Shown here: positions 14,126 through 32,000 of the stretch, one piece after another | Layout: each line of letters starts with the position of its first letter | Position numbering within the stretch: the first letter of the stretch is position 1 | Source: Pomacea canaliculata | Taxonomy: Eukaryota > Mollusca > Gastropoda > Architaenioglossa > Ampullariidae | NCBI RefSeq assembly: GCF_003073045.1 | Contig: NC_037599.1 | Location: forward strand, 23,750,555-23,814,554 | Length of the DNA stretch: 64,000 nucleotides | Reading direction: 5' to 3' | Program-made: the position numbers and the translations under genes | The notes under the pieces: generated by a model | The model's database searches: none | What the model was told of the DNA's origin: nothing | The model's input: only the letters and a program-made list of their open reading frames with translations

Positions 14126-14559
14126 TTTTCTTTTATTTTATCTACTTTTAACAGTTTCTCTTTCCTCCATGTCTCCGACTATTTTATGTTTAAGTCCACA
14201 GATGGCTGTGTTCATCTGTATGCAAGAATTAAATTATTATTTGGTGTTAATGTTTAGGATAGCACTAACAAGAAGGAAACTATAACAATTAGTTAAATAT
14301 TAATTTTAATAAGGACAGCTTTTACGGAACATTGAATTGTTTGTTGCTGCAAGATATCTAAGGGTCCTACCTGAAATGGCTACCTGCATTTCTACTGCTA
14401 TTCAGAGGTCAGAAAATGTGTGAAATTTAGTGTCCAGTAACAACAAACTGTCATTATCTGGTGACGGTGACAGAAAGTGAAGGGAAGTAATCTTTGTGGC
14501 ACATAGATACCATGATCTGCGCATGCGCACTGCGCCACTCCACCTACTCTTCGCCCCTT

Positions 14560-14880
14560 TCTCTCCTGCCAGGCCTGACGAGAGGGGGGGACAGGGGGGA
14601 CTGGTGTACCCGGGCCCGCGGCTGTCAAGGGGGCCCGCCTTGGTCAGTGGATTTTTTTTTCTTCTCCTTTTCTTTTTCTTTTAAAGAAAGGTCTAAGGAC
14701 AGAACACCCAAGCGTTACACATGCACAAGTTGAGTTTGAGTGTAGATATTGAGATTCGAATTGTAAACATACATTATATACTGGGAAAATAATTTACGAT
14801 TACAAGTGCAAGGGGCCCGGAGAGGTCTGTCCCGGGGCCCGGGCTGGCTCTCGGCGGCTCTGTCTCCTGCTGACATTAAA
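14560..14880. repeat. GC-rich GGGCCC-bearing segment, possible DNA-transposon remnant
   Basis: Two GC-rich blocks with repeated CCCGGGCCC/GGGGCCCGG cores (about 14580-14640 and 14810-14860) enclose AT-rich sequence within an AT-rich surrounding. This resembles the ends of a non-autonomous DNA element, but I found no clean inverted termini or target duplication. Confidence 0.35.
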
Positions 14881-15489
14881 GGGACAAAACGGGTAACAGT
14901 GTGTTTACTTCTTTTGAAAGTACAAGCTAACTACAGGGAGAAGCTTTTAAACCATATATAAAATCATAAAATAATTGAGGGCTTAAACACCGAGATTAAA
15001 ATTAGATTATGTCAGATTGTTTCTGGGTGTCTGTTGTCAACAACAGCGAGGGGTTCGGTGTTCACCTCTCATCATGTCCATCTTCCAGAGTATTAAAAGA
15101 TACTGCTGCCAAATTTTTACGTTTCTTTTTTTCTGTTAAATCTGTGGTAAATATTTTAGACCTCCTTTGGGTTTTTTTTAAATTGTTTGTTTGGTTTGGT
15201 TTTGGTTTTACATGATCACTACATGACACCAGTTTTAATGAAACGAAATCGTAATTTCTTTCTCTAATTTTTTTAAACTTTCGTCATGGAAAATGAACAG
15301 CGTTCACCAACCCACACCCTGTCCCTACAGCCATTTTCCCCACTTTGTGGTGCTGCTTATATTGATAACAATATACAACAGTCGTGTCTCTGACGACGAG
15401 GAGTGCGCGAGATGAGATGAGTGTGAGGGAGGGGGAGTTCAGCTTCGCGCGCGCGGTGACGTCCCTTGCGGGCGGCTTGACCTATCGGG

Positions 15490-15910
15490 TCACGTAGTCA
15501 ATCGGGGAATTCCATTTCTCTGGCTCAATCGCCTGACATGTAATGCAATTTAACATTTAAACATTAAAAATTAATTCTTCACTACAATTGTCAATAATTA
15601 CAAGCAAAATATAACGAGATTGCACGAAATGAAGCGATAATCTTGATTTTTAATTACTGTCTGCAGATGTTTTTTAGAAGTTGGTTTAAAATTAATTACT
15701 AACTACATGGATGGCTTCCCAGACCAGACCCTAACTGCAGACGGGTGAAGGGTTTAAATAAAGGAGAACGTACAAGCTTTAGTTTAAGGTGGTCCGGACT
15801 TGATCCTGGGTTCTTGTTGGAGACAACAATGCTCGCCTCCCTACCTCCCCCCAATTCCGCCCCAGGATCGTACCTATAGACCACCGCACAATATTTTTTT
15901 TTCCAGAATT
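15490..15910 (+). repeat. Hairpin-tailed repeat, copy 6 (old, long stem)
   Basis: Head GTCAATCGG, with AATCGG at 15500. The tail GGTGGTC (15788-15794) is 288 bases away and pairs exactly with GACCACC (15879-15885). The middle stem GATCCTGGG (15802-15810) pairs exactly with CCCAGGATC (15861-15869). The inner TTGTTG/CAACAA (15814-15819, 15824-15829) closes on GAGA. A T-run follows at about 15892. Confidence 0.75.
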
Positions 15911-16149
15911 TATTCTCTTTCGTTTTGCAAATATATTTCTACCTCCTTTACCACTTTCGCCATTTTGTTTCATATAACTTCTACAGAAAATAAATCCCTT
16001 AAAATTAAGCATTTCCTGCTTTTTTTTTCCATCGTTTATGGAGGGTTAGAGGGAAATGTTTTCTTGTAGTTGCCTTGAGTCAGGGTTAGTCTGCCCTGTC
16101 GTTTGAACTGTAATAGCTAGCAGAACAGATTATGATTACTGGCAATATG

Positions 16150-16205
16150 ATTGACATTCTTACTGACATTATGACTGACATTCTTACTGACATTATGACT
16201 GACAG
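16150..16205. repeat. Short tandem repeat, unit about 24 bp
   Basis: The unit TGACATTCTTACTGACATTA recurs, with TGACT joining successive units, a little over two copies. Confidence 0.8.
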
Positions 16206-16725
16206 CCCAACATGTTATTAGCTATTTCGATACAATGTCGACCTCGTCTTTTATCTTGTTTGATCTGTCACCTCCCTGTGTAAAGGTGTCGATACCAAAC
16301 ACTTTTCACTCAGGATGTAAGCAAAGGATATCATGGACATCTACACGAAATTACCTGTTCTGGCTTGAGACTTTCTGTCGCCAACAGTCAACAGCCATCG
16401 ACCATAGACCCCCAACCCCTCACACACACACTCTCCCAAAGACAGTACGCAGTGATGGAAGAAGTGTGGTCACCAAAAGAAGAACGCCAGACAGTCAACC
16501 ACGTCGTAGAACCAGAAGCTTATATCAGAAATCAAGATTGCCAGCACCAGCAACCGGAAAAAAAAGGAGAAACAGTTTTCGACGAAGTTTCAGATGACAG
16601 ATTCTCGTCTGCATAGAGGTCACGGTGGGTCATGTCAGGCTCAGGTCAGCCTGTCTGTACATACACGATCGAGCGCGCGCGGTGTTTGTGTGTGTGTGAC
16701 GAGCGCGTAGGCACAAACACCGTTA

Positions 16726-16735
16726 GTGACGTCAC
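16726..16735. promoter_or_regulatory. Full palindromic CRE (GTGACGTCAC)
   Basis: A perfect CREB/ATF-type site in a locally CpG-rich patch (16665-16735). Nine bases downstream an ATG (16744) opens MAESDRHK followed by a GT (16768), which could be a first exon. I could not join it to a coding exon; the stretch ending at a GTAAGT donor at about 16954 is open in one frame only. Whether it serves regucalcin 2, 3.2 kb downstream, is unknown. Confidence 0.4.
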
Positions 16736-16799
16736 ACGCAAACATGGCTGAAAGCGACAGACACAAGGTACACTAATGACCCTGCATTTTTCCTAATGG

Positions 16800-19700
16800 T
16801 CTTTTTTACGCTATAAATAAACTCTAGTCTTGTAAGCTCACGTGACTTGCATGTGACCTGTACATCAGTCTCGCTGGAGGCGGAGCCGTTAAGAGTGCTG
16901 GCAGCAGGTCCCCCTCCTTTCACCAGAGCCTCGTCACTGCCTGAACCCGACACAGTAAGTCTTCTCTCGCAGTTCTGCTTTTGTACAGTTTGCGAGCTAA
17001 TAATTTAATGCTAATTTACTTTCTGCTGTATAGGAGCCTGCATGAATAACGAGGGTTTAGAGAAAATGGTGAACTTGCGGACAGAAAACTGAAACACGAA
17101 ACGGAAACATTGCAGCAAGTGTTGAAAGTTTTGCTTCTTCTCCTGATGTGTGTGTGTGTCACAGATTCTCACGGTCTGAATTATTCCTTCAGTTTTAGTC
17201 CTTTAGGCGGATATAGTTTATTGAAGATATTTTCGTTGGTTGGTTGAAATTTTATTATAATCGAGCAGCACAGTCTGCAGACAGGACATTTCCTTCAGGA
17301 CTGGAGCCAAGCAGTTACAGAACTGCTGACGTTTCATGTGACACTGGCATCTCGCACTTTCGTGTTTTCTTTTGCCTTCTCTCACCGGCAGTGGCATAGC
17401 ACTTTTCTTACGGTCAAATTCCTTTTCCTACACTACTGGTATCTTCATCTTATCCAGGCATTTTTTTGAGTGTTAATTTTTTAGTTGAGAGTTATCATTT
17501 TCTTTCGTGTGTTCCTTTAGACACGACCTTGTCCCCTAATCTCTTTCTCTGTATTCTCTGTATTCTCTGTGTGTGTGACTGTTGATTTGCTTCTGCACTC
17601 TTGTCATTTTCTTGTAAAATGCTTTTATTTTTCTGTGTACGTGACTTTCATCTTGTTTAATTGTGGTATCTACCTCGTCAAATTTATTGTCTTTTTATAG
17701 AGTTTTATGCTTTCTTTAAAGCACCATATACTCTCGGTTATTGTAACTCTCCATCTACTGTATCGTGATAAACTTCGTTCTTGACAATCAGACTTATGGT
17801 TGACAAAAGCAGTATTGTGGACTGTGACTCTGTGACCTGACATAAAACCTTTGTGTGGTCCCACGATGGATGTGTAAACTGCTTTCCAGGACGATGACGG
17901 GGCTGATTGTGGCTGTCCATTTAGCCTTCGTCTTGCTTTCGAAACAGCTCTTGTCGGAAATATTCAGTCAAATCAAATAAAATAGAAAAGTTTCTCGCAA
18001 AAACAAATTCAGCAGGTTTTGGTACTGTCTTTTACTCACATACCCACGTTGAACCGCCTTGTCGTGTAATTTCATATTTAAAGTTTGATTATTCTAAGTT
18101 AGCAACTGAACGAAGTATCACACACATATACACACTTTTATTGTGTTTTTTTTTTATGGTGTACAGTTTTCTTGTTTGTGGTTTCTCAAGGACCAAGGAT
18201 ATTGTTACTGTGATATCTTGAGGGATATTTCTTCGTACTTTATATGAGCGAGAACTATAAAGGCAAGCTTTATGATATGAATATGTGCTTCATTATGTAC
18301 TTTTGGTCTCCGCTTTTTTTTCAAAGAAGGATGCACAGGGTGATAAGGGAGTTGTGTACTGTCCTTAATAAAGCATGACAGAGGGGACCGGCCAACGGTT
18401 GCTGGTTTGAAACTTGCAAAATTCCACACCAGCCTTCAGTTTTAGAGGACTTTCTAATCAGTGCTTTTCTATTTGTGTGTCAGTGTGTTTGTGAGTGTGT
18501 GTGTGTGTGCGTTTTTGTTTTTTTGTAGTTGGGTTGTGGGTTCCCTTCAGCTCGTGCTGCCTGCGCTCCTATCAAGCTAGTTCTCTGTGACTGAATTCTT
18601 TCCTGGCACAAAATTCTTGTCTGTAACCTCATTTACAGCCTGCAGCTGGCAGAATCTGCTCCACTGTATATGCTTTCACACCATCGTGGGTCTGTGTCAG
18701 GCTGCACGCTCGCACGCAAGCTCGTAGATACGTGTACACACACACACATACACACGCGCGCGCGCACACACACACACAGAAAGACTAGAAACCCGCTACA
18801 CAAAGAGTCTGGAGTTCTGTATCAGATTTTGGAGGCTACAGTTGTTACTAAAAGCAGCCAGCAGTGGGTGTTCAGTAAGGTTTAACATCTGTACTAAAAG
18901 TTCTACATGAACATTTCGCTGACATCTATTATCCGGGCTCTAAATGGAAACTATTTCCAGAGCCGCCAAACCCTGACCTAGATTGTGTACTGCATCTCAC
19001 ATCCTCTGGTCTGCTGTGCAAACACTTTGTGCTGGAACTCACAGACACGACAGACACGTGAGTGGAAATGTAAGCTGGAGCATTCTCCAAAAGTTTGTTC
19101 ATTCGTGTGTACTCTCCCCCAACCCCCTCATCCATCTGCACACACAAACACGTACACACGCACATAGAGGTTTTATCCCTCCCTTCCCCCTTCTCTCTCT
19201 TTCGAGCTGATGACATACATAAGCAAGTAACACGATGACAATCAAACCTCGTGTAAACTAGTACAGTCACCAGTCTGTCATGTATGTGTGATGATGACAA
19301 GGAATCAGTAACGGTATGATGAGAGAATGCACTGTGGTACATGTCTACAATGTCTTTTCATGACTGATGACTGAATCTCACTCCTGAGTACGTGTGTATA
19401 TTTTCATTAAGCATGATCCGTCAGTAGACATGAGAGGTTAGCCGGTCAAGGACAAGAGGTGGGGGGAGCGCTCTGAGATGTTTCGCGCACACGTGACTAA
19501 AGGGAGGAACAATGCGCGCTCAGGTTTCTGCTCAGGCTATCGTACAGACCTTGACTGTCCAGACATGTGTGAATAACTGGATTCACACACAAAACACACT
19601 TCTACCATTATAACTTTAGATATCCATATACATAGAGTAAGTCACCTGATTTAAAATTTATATTTTTGATATTAGCTAATAATTCCAATAAAGTACATCA

Positions 19701-19953
19701 CTGAACAGTGGCTGTATCTCTACTAGCTAGAGCTCAAGTTATCTGCCTGAGTAACCAAAAATATTATGTGGATCCTTTCTCTGTTCTCTTCATTCCCAAT
19801 ATCTCCCAAATCTTACCGTTCGAAGACAAACGTTCGGTACTGGTCCGGCCAGGTTCGATTCTCGGAGAGACCTTTTTTATTTTTTGAGTGTATGACAAAT
19901 ATTTTGACTTTAATACTTCTGTCAGGTAGATTGAACTTACACCATCAGTCGCC
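16800..19953. other. Intergenic, no gene supported
   Basis: AT-rich sequence with CA/TG microsatellites near 18735-18780 and 18490-18510. Several short frames exist but none resembles a protein. The upstream region of regucalcin 2 lies at the right-hand end. Confidence 0.4.
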
Positions 19954-22178
<2,225 letters not shown>

Positions 22179-22719
22179 CGAGTGAACTGAACATTTGTAC
22201 ATCTCCATCTCCTTTCCCCAGCACTCTCTGGAGTGAAACTCAGCTTCATCGTTTAAAAAAATTTTTTTTGCTATTGATTCCATAATGGAAACATGAATTT
22301 TGAACTTCTGATATGTGCTGTTGTCCAAAGCTTTCTACATACATGAAGAATAATAGTGAGATCATCCCCAAAGAGGTTGTGACTAATTAATTAACCATTG
22401 TGTTTAGTTTGTGTATTTTAATCGTTAACTATGGAATTGTGCAAGATAAACATGGAAACAGCCTGCAGAGTCCAACGTCGTGCCATCATGTGATGTGTGC
22501 TGCATTTTGTAGATGATAAAAGGTAGATGATATACGTTAACTACAGCTGTACATTCAGCTCAAAATAATCTGACCACCGATGTGCAGTGTCCCGGCTGTG
22601 TTTCACAACAAGAGCATCCTTTGCTAAGCATCTTGAACCATGATTAAACAGAGCGTGTATACCTTTGTGTGTATAACAGAAATACTTCTTCGCCACATTG
22701 TATCTATTATTCATGATGA

Positions 22720-22725
22720 AATAAA
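22720..22725 (+). promoter_or_regulatory. Candidate polyadenylation signal of regucalcin 2
   Basis: AATAAA about 540 bases past the stop, with another at about 22779. No coding sequence lies between. Confidence 0.45.
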
Positions 22726-22739
22726 TGTTTATTGAAGTT

Positions 22740-23904
22740 TTTCTGTATTCCTTTCTTGTGTTTTAGAAAGACACAACAAATAAAAAAAAAAATACTGTAA
22801 CTTGCAATATAAGGTATTGCTGCAGCAATATTTCCGATGATGGAATTCGAAGAACAGCAATAATCATCACTTTATCATCTTTCTACTGGGAGCTGGGACT
22901 TGAGGGAGAACTATAGTCTGGATGGATGTCTGTCCATTGGTTAGCCGGTTGTTTCCTTCTTTTTTGTTTTGAATATTTATCTGAAAACAATCACTATATG
23001 ATAACTTCCTAACAGATTTTTTTTTAGTCCGCTGATGTATTTTTTTTTACAAGAAATCTCGCGATAAAAGTACACCTCCAACCACGCTTGTCAAAATGTT
23101 AGCGTGCTCGTTCATTAATCGAGGATGCTCACGTGATATTCCCCTTATCTACCCCTTACCTACCCGGCGTAAGTGTGACAGCTGACCTACAGCTTGCTGC
23201 TAAATCACACACGTAACTGTGTTGTCATTTGCCTCGAGAGCGAAGTGTGTCGAGAAGTAAGTGATACTATTTAACTTTTGTTACTAAATCACTCGGCCTT
23301 CTCCTACCTGTCGTGTTTAACCTACTCTCTCCTCCTCTTCGTCGTCCTCGTCGTCCTCCTCCTCCTCTCTTAGACAGAAACTCGTAACAAAGCGTGAGCA
23401 CCAAGCGCAAAAAATAAGCAAACACCGATATCAGTTTAATTTCTGCTGAGTTCCTTGACCTATGTGACAGTGGAGTATCTAACAAAACTGTAACAACCAA
23501 ATGTTACAATCTGTACACCGTTGGAGGTCATCATGTCAGTCATGGTCATAATGAATTCATCGTCTACACTGACAAGACTGGCGTGACTGTCTGCAAAAAG
23601 TTTTATCTTATCTGACGTCTGCATCAGTTCGAAAAGTCGAGACAGTCTTTCCTGCCCATGATTACACAAAATCGTAAATAAAAATCTCAAAATTTTATCA
23701 TAATAATAATTACTGTTTTGACAGAATCTCAGACAGCAGTGCACTTTAAAGAACATTTTTTCCCCATAAAGTACAAACTAAATTATACTCACAATCGTTA
23801 AAACAGTATTCTCTTGATTGTTCTTTACCAGACCTTCGTTTCACGCCTATAATGACATAAATAATAGTATTGTTTGCCAATTCTAGGTAAATACCTGGGT
23901 AAAT
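22740..23904. other. Intergenic, upstream region of regucalcin 3
   Basis: No coding exon seen. A possible non-coding first exon ends at GAGAAGTAAGTG near 23255-23262, a donor-like sequence in a locally CpG-bearing stretch. This is weak. Confidence 0.3.
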
Positions 23905-26404
<2,500 letters not shown>

Positions 26405-29065
26405 CCAATATTTATAGAAAATACTAATTTTCTTCTTTTATTATATTAAATCCAGTGCGAGTCAGCGATTCAGCTTGGATAATCTTTTTGCCGGTGTGTG
26501 CACAATCTTATCTTTTCTTCAAAGTAGACGTACTCTATCTTTTCACACATTACACCATTAAATAATAGCCAACCACCTGCAATTTTTTGCCAATGACTTA
26601 TTTTACAATTTTGTAAAATTTTAGGTAATAAGAAAGAAAAATGAATATTAAAGACAGCTAAAACCCACCTTTATTTTTAATAAATATTTTCGTAATCCAG
26701 CAAACGTCACCGTTTCCTCGTCAGTTCTTCACCAGCCTTTTCCATCCACTTCTTCCCTCTTTTCCGCTCTATTATTTGCTAATGTTTGCGTTTCTTTCTT
26801 CTGTGGCCAACTCCTATATTATATTTTGGAGCTGTGTGGTTGTTGATTAGTTTTACTAGAACTGCTGATCTCTCTCTAATACTCCTTTGGGATTCTATAT
26901 CATGTAGTGATAATTCCATGGCATTTAGCGCTTAAGACAAGAATAGAAAGCATGTAAAGGACCAGAGCCGGCGCGCGTGGGGAGGGGGTCGAGCATGAAG
27001 GCCTCGTACTACGCACGTTCGATCGCAAACACATGCACACACTCACGCTTGCACGCACACACGCACGCTCTCATGTGCACACACGTATGAACACACGCTC
27101 GATGTACACCTTTGTGACACTCTGATCATGCTCTGACCCTACGGTTGACCGCTCAACGATAATGCGACCTTGACAGCTGCTGCAAGTAAACTATGGGGCA
27201 AAGTACGAGCGCGGACTTGTATTTTCTACACCCGAGGTACGAGTCGGGGTCCACTTCAGGTCAAGGCCAGGATGCCAGAGTCGCAGACGGTGAGCAGCGG
27301 AACAATGCGCGAGCGGCACACCGTTGAGTAAGCACCAAGGAGAACACGATCTAACTGGTTATAAAATCATGCACTAAGGTAAAAAAATTCAACCCTTTAC
27401 ATTATTAATTAGCGAAAAATTAGTGATTCATTGATATCTTCTTCCCTTCAAGGATATTAAAGTACCTGTAAAGGGAACAAACTCTGGGGTTTGTTGTCTT
27501 TTTTTTAATCGTCGTTGCTTACCTGCCCTTGGGTGGGACTTCCGGTCCCAGGTAAGTGCTTGTGACACTTGTATATTTTCAAAATACAGTAATTCGAGCT
27601 CTTGTGGCAAGGATGCATGTTTTTGCATATTAAAAAAGTCTATCTGCACGTTTTTAAATTCTTGCAAGTTATTAGCACTGTATGGGTTAGTTTTGTTCTA
27701 TTATCAGGATTATCATGAGGTAGTCTGCTACAATCAGGGTCGCCCTATCTCAAGTGGCATTCAAATGGCAGTGCGTAGGTGAGAATGCGAGATAATTTGC
27801 CACTAAAATTTACTAGGACACATAAAAATATATTTTACTGACTGCTGCATAGTCGACAGTCACATATCGCGGCATTATGTGTGCCATGTAAGACAAAAAT
27901 GCCCACGTTAACTGTCGTAAACATATAAACTCAAACCGAGTCGGATTAAAATAAGCATATAGTTTAACAGTCACTATAGATGCTCATATCAGTAAAATAA
28001 ATCATTCGTAGACCACTTATGTGCGCTTATAGAAGGGATTGTTCTCCTAGCTCATAAAGCTACAAGACTGTTTGAAACAGATTGTCAACATTGAATGGTC
28101 ATCTGCACTCATGCACGGTGGTGGCAACGGGTTTCAGTGAAACATAAATTTCCTGTTTGTACTTATAGCATCCATAACATGTTAGCTCTGTTCCAAGTGT
28201 TTAACATGCTGTTACATAATTTAAGTAAATAGTATCATTTTAGAATAGCAGTATATGATGCAAACAATTGCATAATATATTAACCTCTAAACTAAAATAC
28301 AGTTGAATTTTTATATTCTGTTTCATTCACATGTATTTCTTAAAATATAATCTGTTACATATCAGACTGCTCAACAAAAGCAGCAGAGAAACCATCGGGA
28401 ATGCAGCAAGACTTTATTAGCCACCACTGTTAAAAAAGGTGCTCTTCTTAGTTGCTGTTCATTTATATACTTCCTTTCCTTGACACCAAAGCTCTTCACA
28501 CCCATTCTCTTTCAATCATTCTTTAGCCAAAAGTAACTTCGTTATGGTTTTTGTTATCTAATTTGGTCTAGCTATCTGTGCTCTAAGTGAAAAATTTAGA
28601 ACTAGAAGGGAGTGTACATGTAACAGTATTTTTCGAAAAATTTCCAAGCAATTACTTAGGGCTTCTGGTGAGCACTGTTTAATTTCTTTTATTAGCATCA
28701 TATAAACGTCACTAAACTTTTTAAAAAATTAAACTCTTTGCCAGCTTCATATTCTTCTAGAACTAAACTGTTCATATGTACATAACAACCTAGTAAAAAC
28801 TGAGCTGGCATTAATTTAACAACTGGCAATTAATACCTATCATAACAGTCATACAAAAGGAACATTTGTGAAGCATAATAAAGCTCAGGGATGCATGTGC
28901 ATTTATCTGTATTAAGTTATTTCAGCAAAGTGTATTAAGTCTCAGAAGAATTGATTTGTGCCAATTAGGTATTGATAAATTTATGAAACTTTTGAGCTTT
29001 GAGCATTCCTTCTTTTTAATTATACTTTTTATAGGAACTGATGAGCAGAAGTTCAAGGTAATAAG
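26405..29065. other. Intergenic, no gene supported
   Basis: AT-rich, with a CA-rich microsatellite-like patch at about 27025-27090 and a G/C-richer patch at 26965-27320. The 3' UTR of regucalcin 3 and the 5' UTR of the zinc-finger gene lie at the edges. I see no recognisable transposon. Confidence 0.4.
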
Positions 29066-32000
29066 ATGGCTAGTTACCAGCTTATGTGCTCTGTAGTACG
29101 CCCAAAGAACCCTACAGAAGCCTGCAACATCAGCAATTTTGAAGAAAAGATCAATCAACATTCTTCAGCTGTAATTCATGATGTCTCTGTCACCAACAGC
29201 ACCAGCAGTCACATTTCAAGCCAGACTGAAGCACATGAAAGCAAATCAGAGGAACTGAACGATGACTCAGTGTTGTTTGCTTTGTTGCCAAGACAACTGC
29301 CAGGTTTTCAGGTGGAGTACATAGGTTCATCATCCTCTTTCTTGTTCTTTTTTGTGTACAGAAGGTTCTTGTGGTCTCTCTCTCCCCCCCACCACACTCC
29401 TGACTCACCTGGCCTCTCACTGAAGATGTCTGCTTTATTTGGAGGTTGTTTTTATTTCTATTGTGGTCAATAAATTTTTGTACAAACTGCTGTAAAATAA
29501 TGAAATGAAATCAGTAATTTGTAAATAATGTTTATTCTTTTTAATAACTTTATGGATTGATTTATTTTTAACTTTTACTTATATAGGTGCAGAGGAATTT
29601 GGTTCACAAGTTGAGCTACCACGATACTGGTGTAATATGTGTCCATTCGATACCCCTAGCAAACCTTGCTTGCTGCAACACCTTGTTGACCAACACTGCT
29701 TTATGTGCCCTTTGTGTCCATTTGCTGCATTTACTCGTTCTGCAGTAGTGAAACATGGCCTAAAGGAGCATCATGTCTTTCAGCAAGAGGTAAAAATCGT
29801 CTTTTGAGACAGAGGAAAGATAGTTATGGGTGTGCACATGCTTGGGTTTGTGCATATGGGCAAGAGAGAGAGACTGTGTGTGAGATATGATATTGACAGC
29901 ATCATTTCTGAAATGCTTCTATTAGAGTTTTCTTTCCTTACAGCGGCTGTGTAACATTTACATCCTTAACTACTGTTCTTATACTCAGTCTGAGTACTCC
30001 ATCATGCTCAGCATGTGTATTCCATCATATTCAAATGTATGATTAATCTTTTAGTTTTGCCATCCTAACAGACTACTCAGACCACCCTTTATGCTTTATG
30101 TGATGTCACTAAAATGAATGACACATGTTCATATTGTCAGAGACTAAGTGAAGACAATTATTTTGCAGATGTCTATGCAAAAACTTAGGGGACTCCAGCT
30201 TAATCGTCACAGTTTTCAAGACCTCTTTGAACCAGTCAGAACTACTGCTCGAGCTTCCAAAAGAGGCAGCGAGACTTGTGGTGAAAGTAGCGTAGGCAGC
30301 AAACCTGCCAAACAGATGCGAATGTGTGATCAAGATAAAAGAGGTGAAACAAATTCTACTCCAGGGTCTGGTTTTTCTGGAAACCAGAGTGCTTTTACAT
30401 CTGACGATAACGTGGTGGGAACTGATGGAAACAGAGACTTTGACCTGTGGGGGAGCAGTGCATCAAAACTTCTGGCTGATTTGGCAAGCAGTGCAAATTT
30501 GTGCAGTGAAGGAAAGTTGCTTGGTGAAAACATTGTCAGTTCCTCGGGCATGGAAGCTGATAGTGGAGTTGATACGTGGTCAGTGAACCGTGGGGACAGC
30601 AGAGAGGCACCCTATCTTGGCTCATCTCCCCAAGCTGCAATGCAGGCAACAAGAAAGATGGAGGGAGAGGAGGCAGTTGTCAGCATTAAACAGGAAGTGA
30701 TGTGGCCAGAAGACTGCTGCAATCACACTGGGAAGCTAACTGGTGGTGATGATGACCCTTCAAAAGAGGTTCAAGGTCAGCATGTCATTCACATTCCTTC
30801 GGAGGTAGACGTCTGCATCAAGATGGAGATAGACCCTGAGAGACAGGATCTTGGGCAGACCGTGCCAAGTGGTATCTTCCCTGACCACACGCAGCAAAAT
30901 GTTGGTGTCATGAGCTGTCAAGTGCAGCCATCTACCAGTCCACCGCTTTCATGCATCAGGGTTGAAAACTTGCAGAGACAGTTTGAGGAATCAGTTCGCT
31001 CTATAGACATGTTTAAATATCATGAACAAGATGCTTCCTCCCTTAGCCCAAGTCAGCATAAAAGGACGAAACCACCATCAACTGAGCCACACTGTCAAAG
31101 AAAAAGCAGTTTAGTCTCAAGTTTCAACCACATCCATTCAGACAGTAAAGAAGTAAGTGTTTCCAATCAGTCAGCTGTGGAGAATTTTCTGCTGGTGAAG
31201 CCTTCAGGAAAAAGCATGAGAGACCCATCGCAGAATAGCAGTCAGTGCATGACCAACGTGCTTCGACGTCTTTTAACAAAAGCCCAGTACTCAGACAAGG
31301 AAAGCTCTTTAAATGATGACAGTGGCAGATATTTGCAGGACAGGACCACAAATCAGTCTTCAGAAGATCAGACCACGAAGACTGCTATTTGCAGGCCAGT
31401 CACTTCAGGCTCTCCAGTCAAGTCTGCATGTGATGTTGAAGAAAGCAGAATTTTGATTAAGTGCGCTTCAGCTTCACAAGCATCCAGCGTGCAGAGATCA
31501 CCTCCTGATAGATTTGCTTATAATTTGCTGTCCTCACTACTCACTGCAGACAGATGTGGGGTCCCAGAAGATGTTTGCCCAATAGATGCGAAATCTGTGT
31601 CAGTGTATCAGAGTCAAGAGCCTCAGAAGATTGAATCTATGAAGACTTTCAAACAGGAACCAGATACAGCAAGCTCAGAATACAACCAAGCTCTGCCTGA
31701 TTATACTAAAGATCAGCAGCAGCAACTTTCAGACTGTGATTCTGGAAACAAATGGTCTGCTGCAACATCCAGGCAAGATTTCACATCCGTGGCCTCACAC
31801 GAAAACATCTTTGTGACATCGCACTTGCAGTCTTGTGCACCATACCTGAGAGTCAGAGATATTTTGAAGCTGCCAGCCAGCCACACACCACTGTTGCCTT
31901 CGCTTTTATTAGCTTCCGAATCTTCACGTTCATGCCCAGAGCAACCTAAACAGTCGAGACTGCTCAGCTTGGCTCTGAGCACCCCACTGGCATCAGCGCA

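Noticed and set aside
16235-16616. Two overlapping open frames of 120 and 83 codons
   Set aside because: The 83-codon frame has a plausible composition, but no domain, splice sites or neighbouring exon support it.
29303-29473. Zinc-finger exon 1 reading on to 29473
   Set aside because: It loses similarity to coding sequence, and the two fingers in the next exon need an earlier splice.
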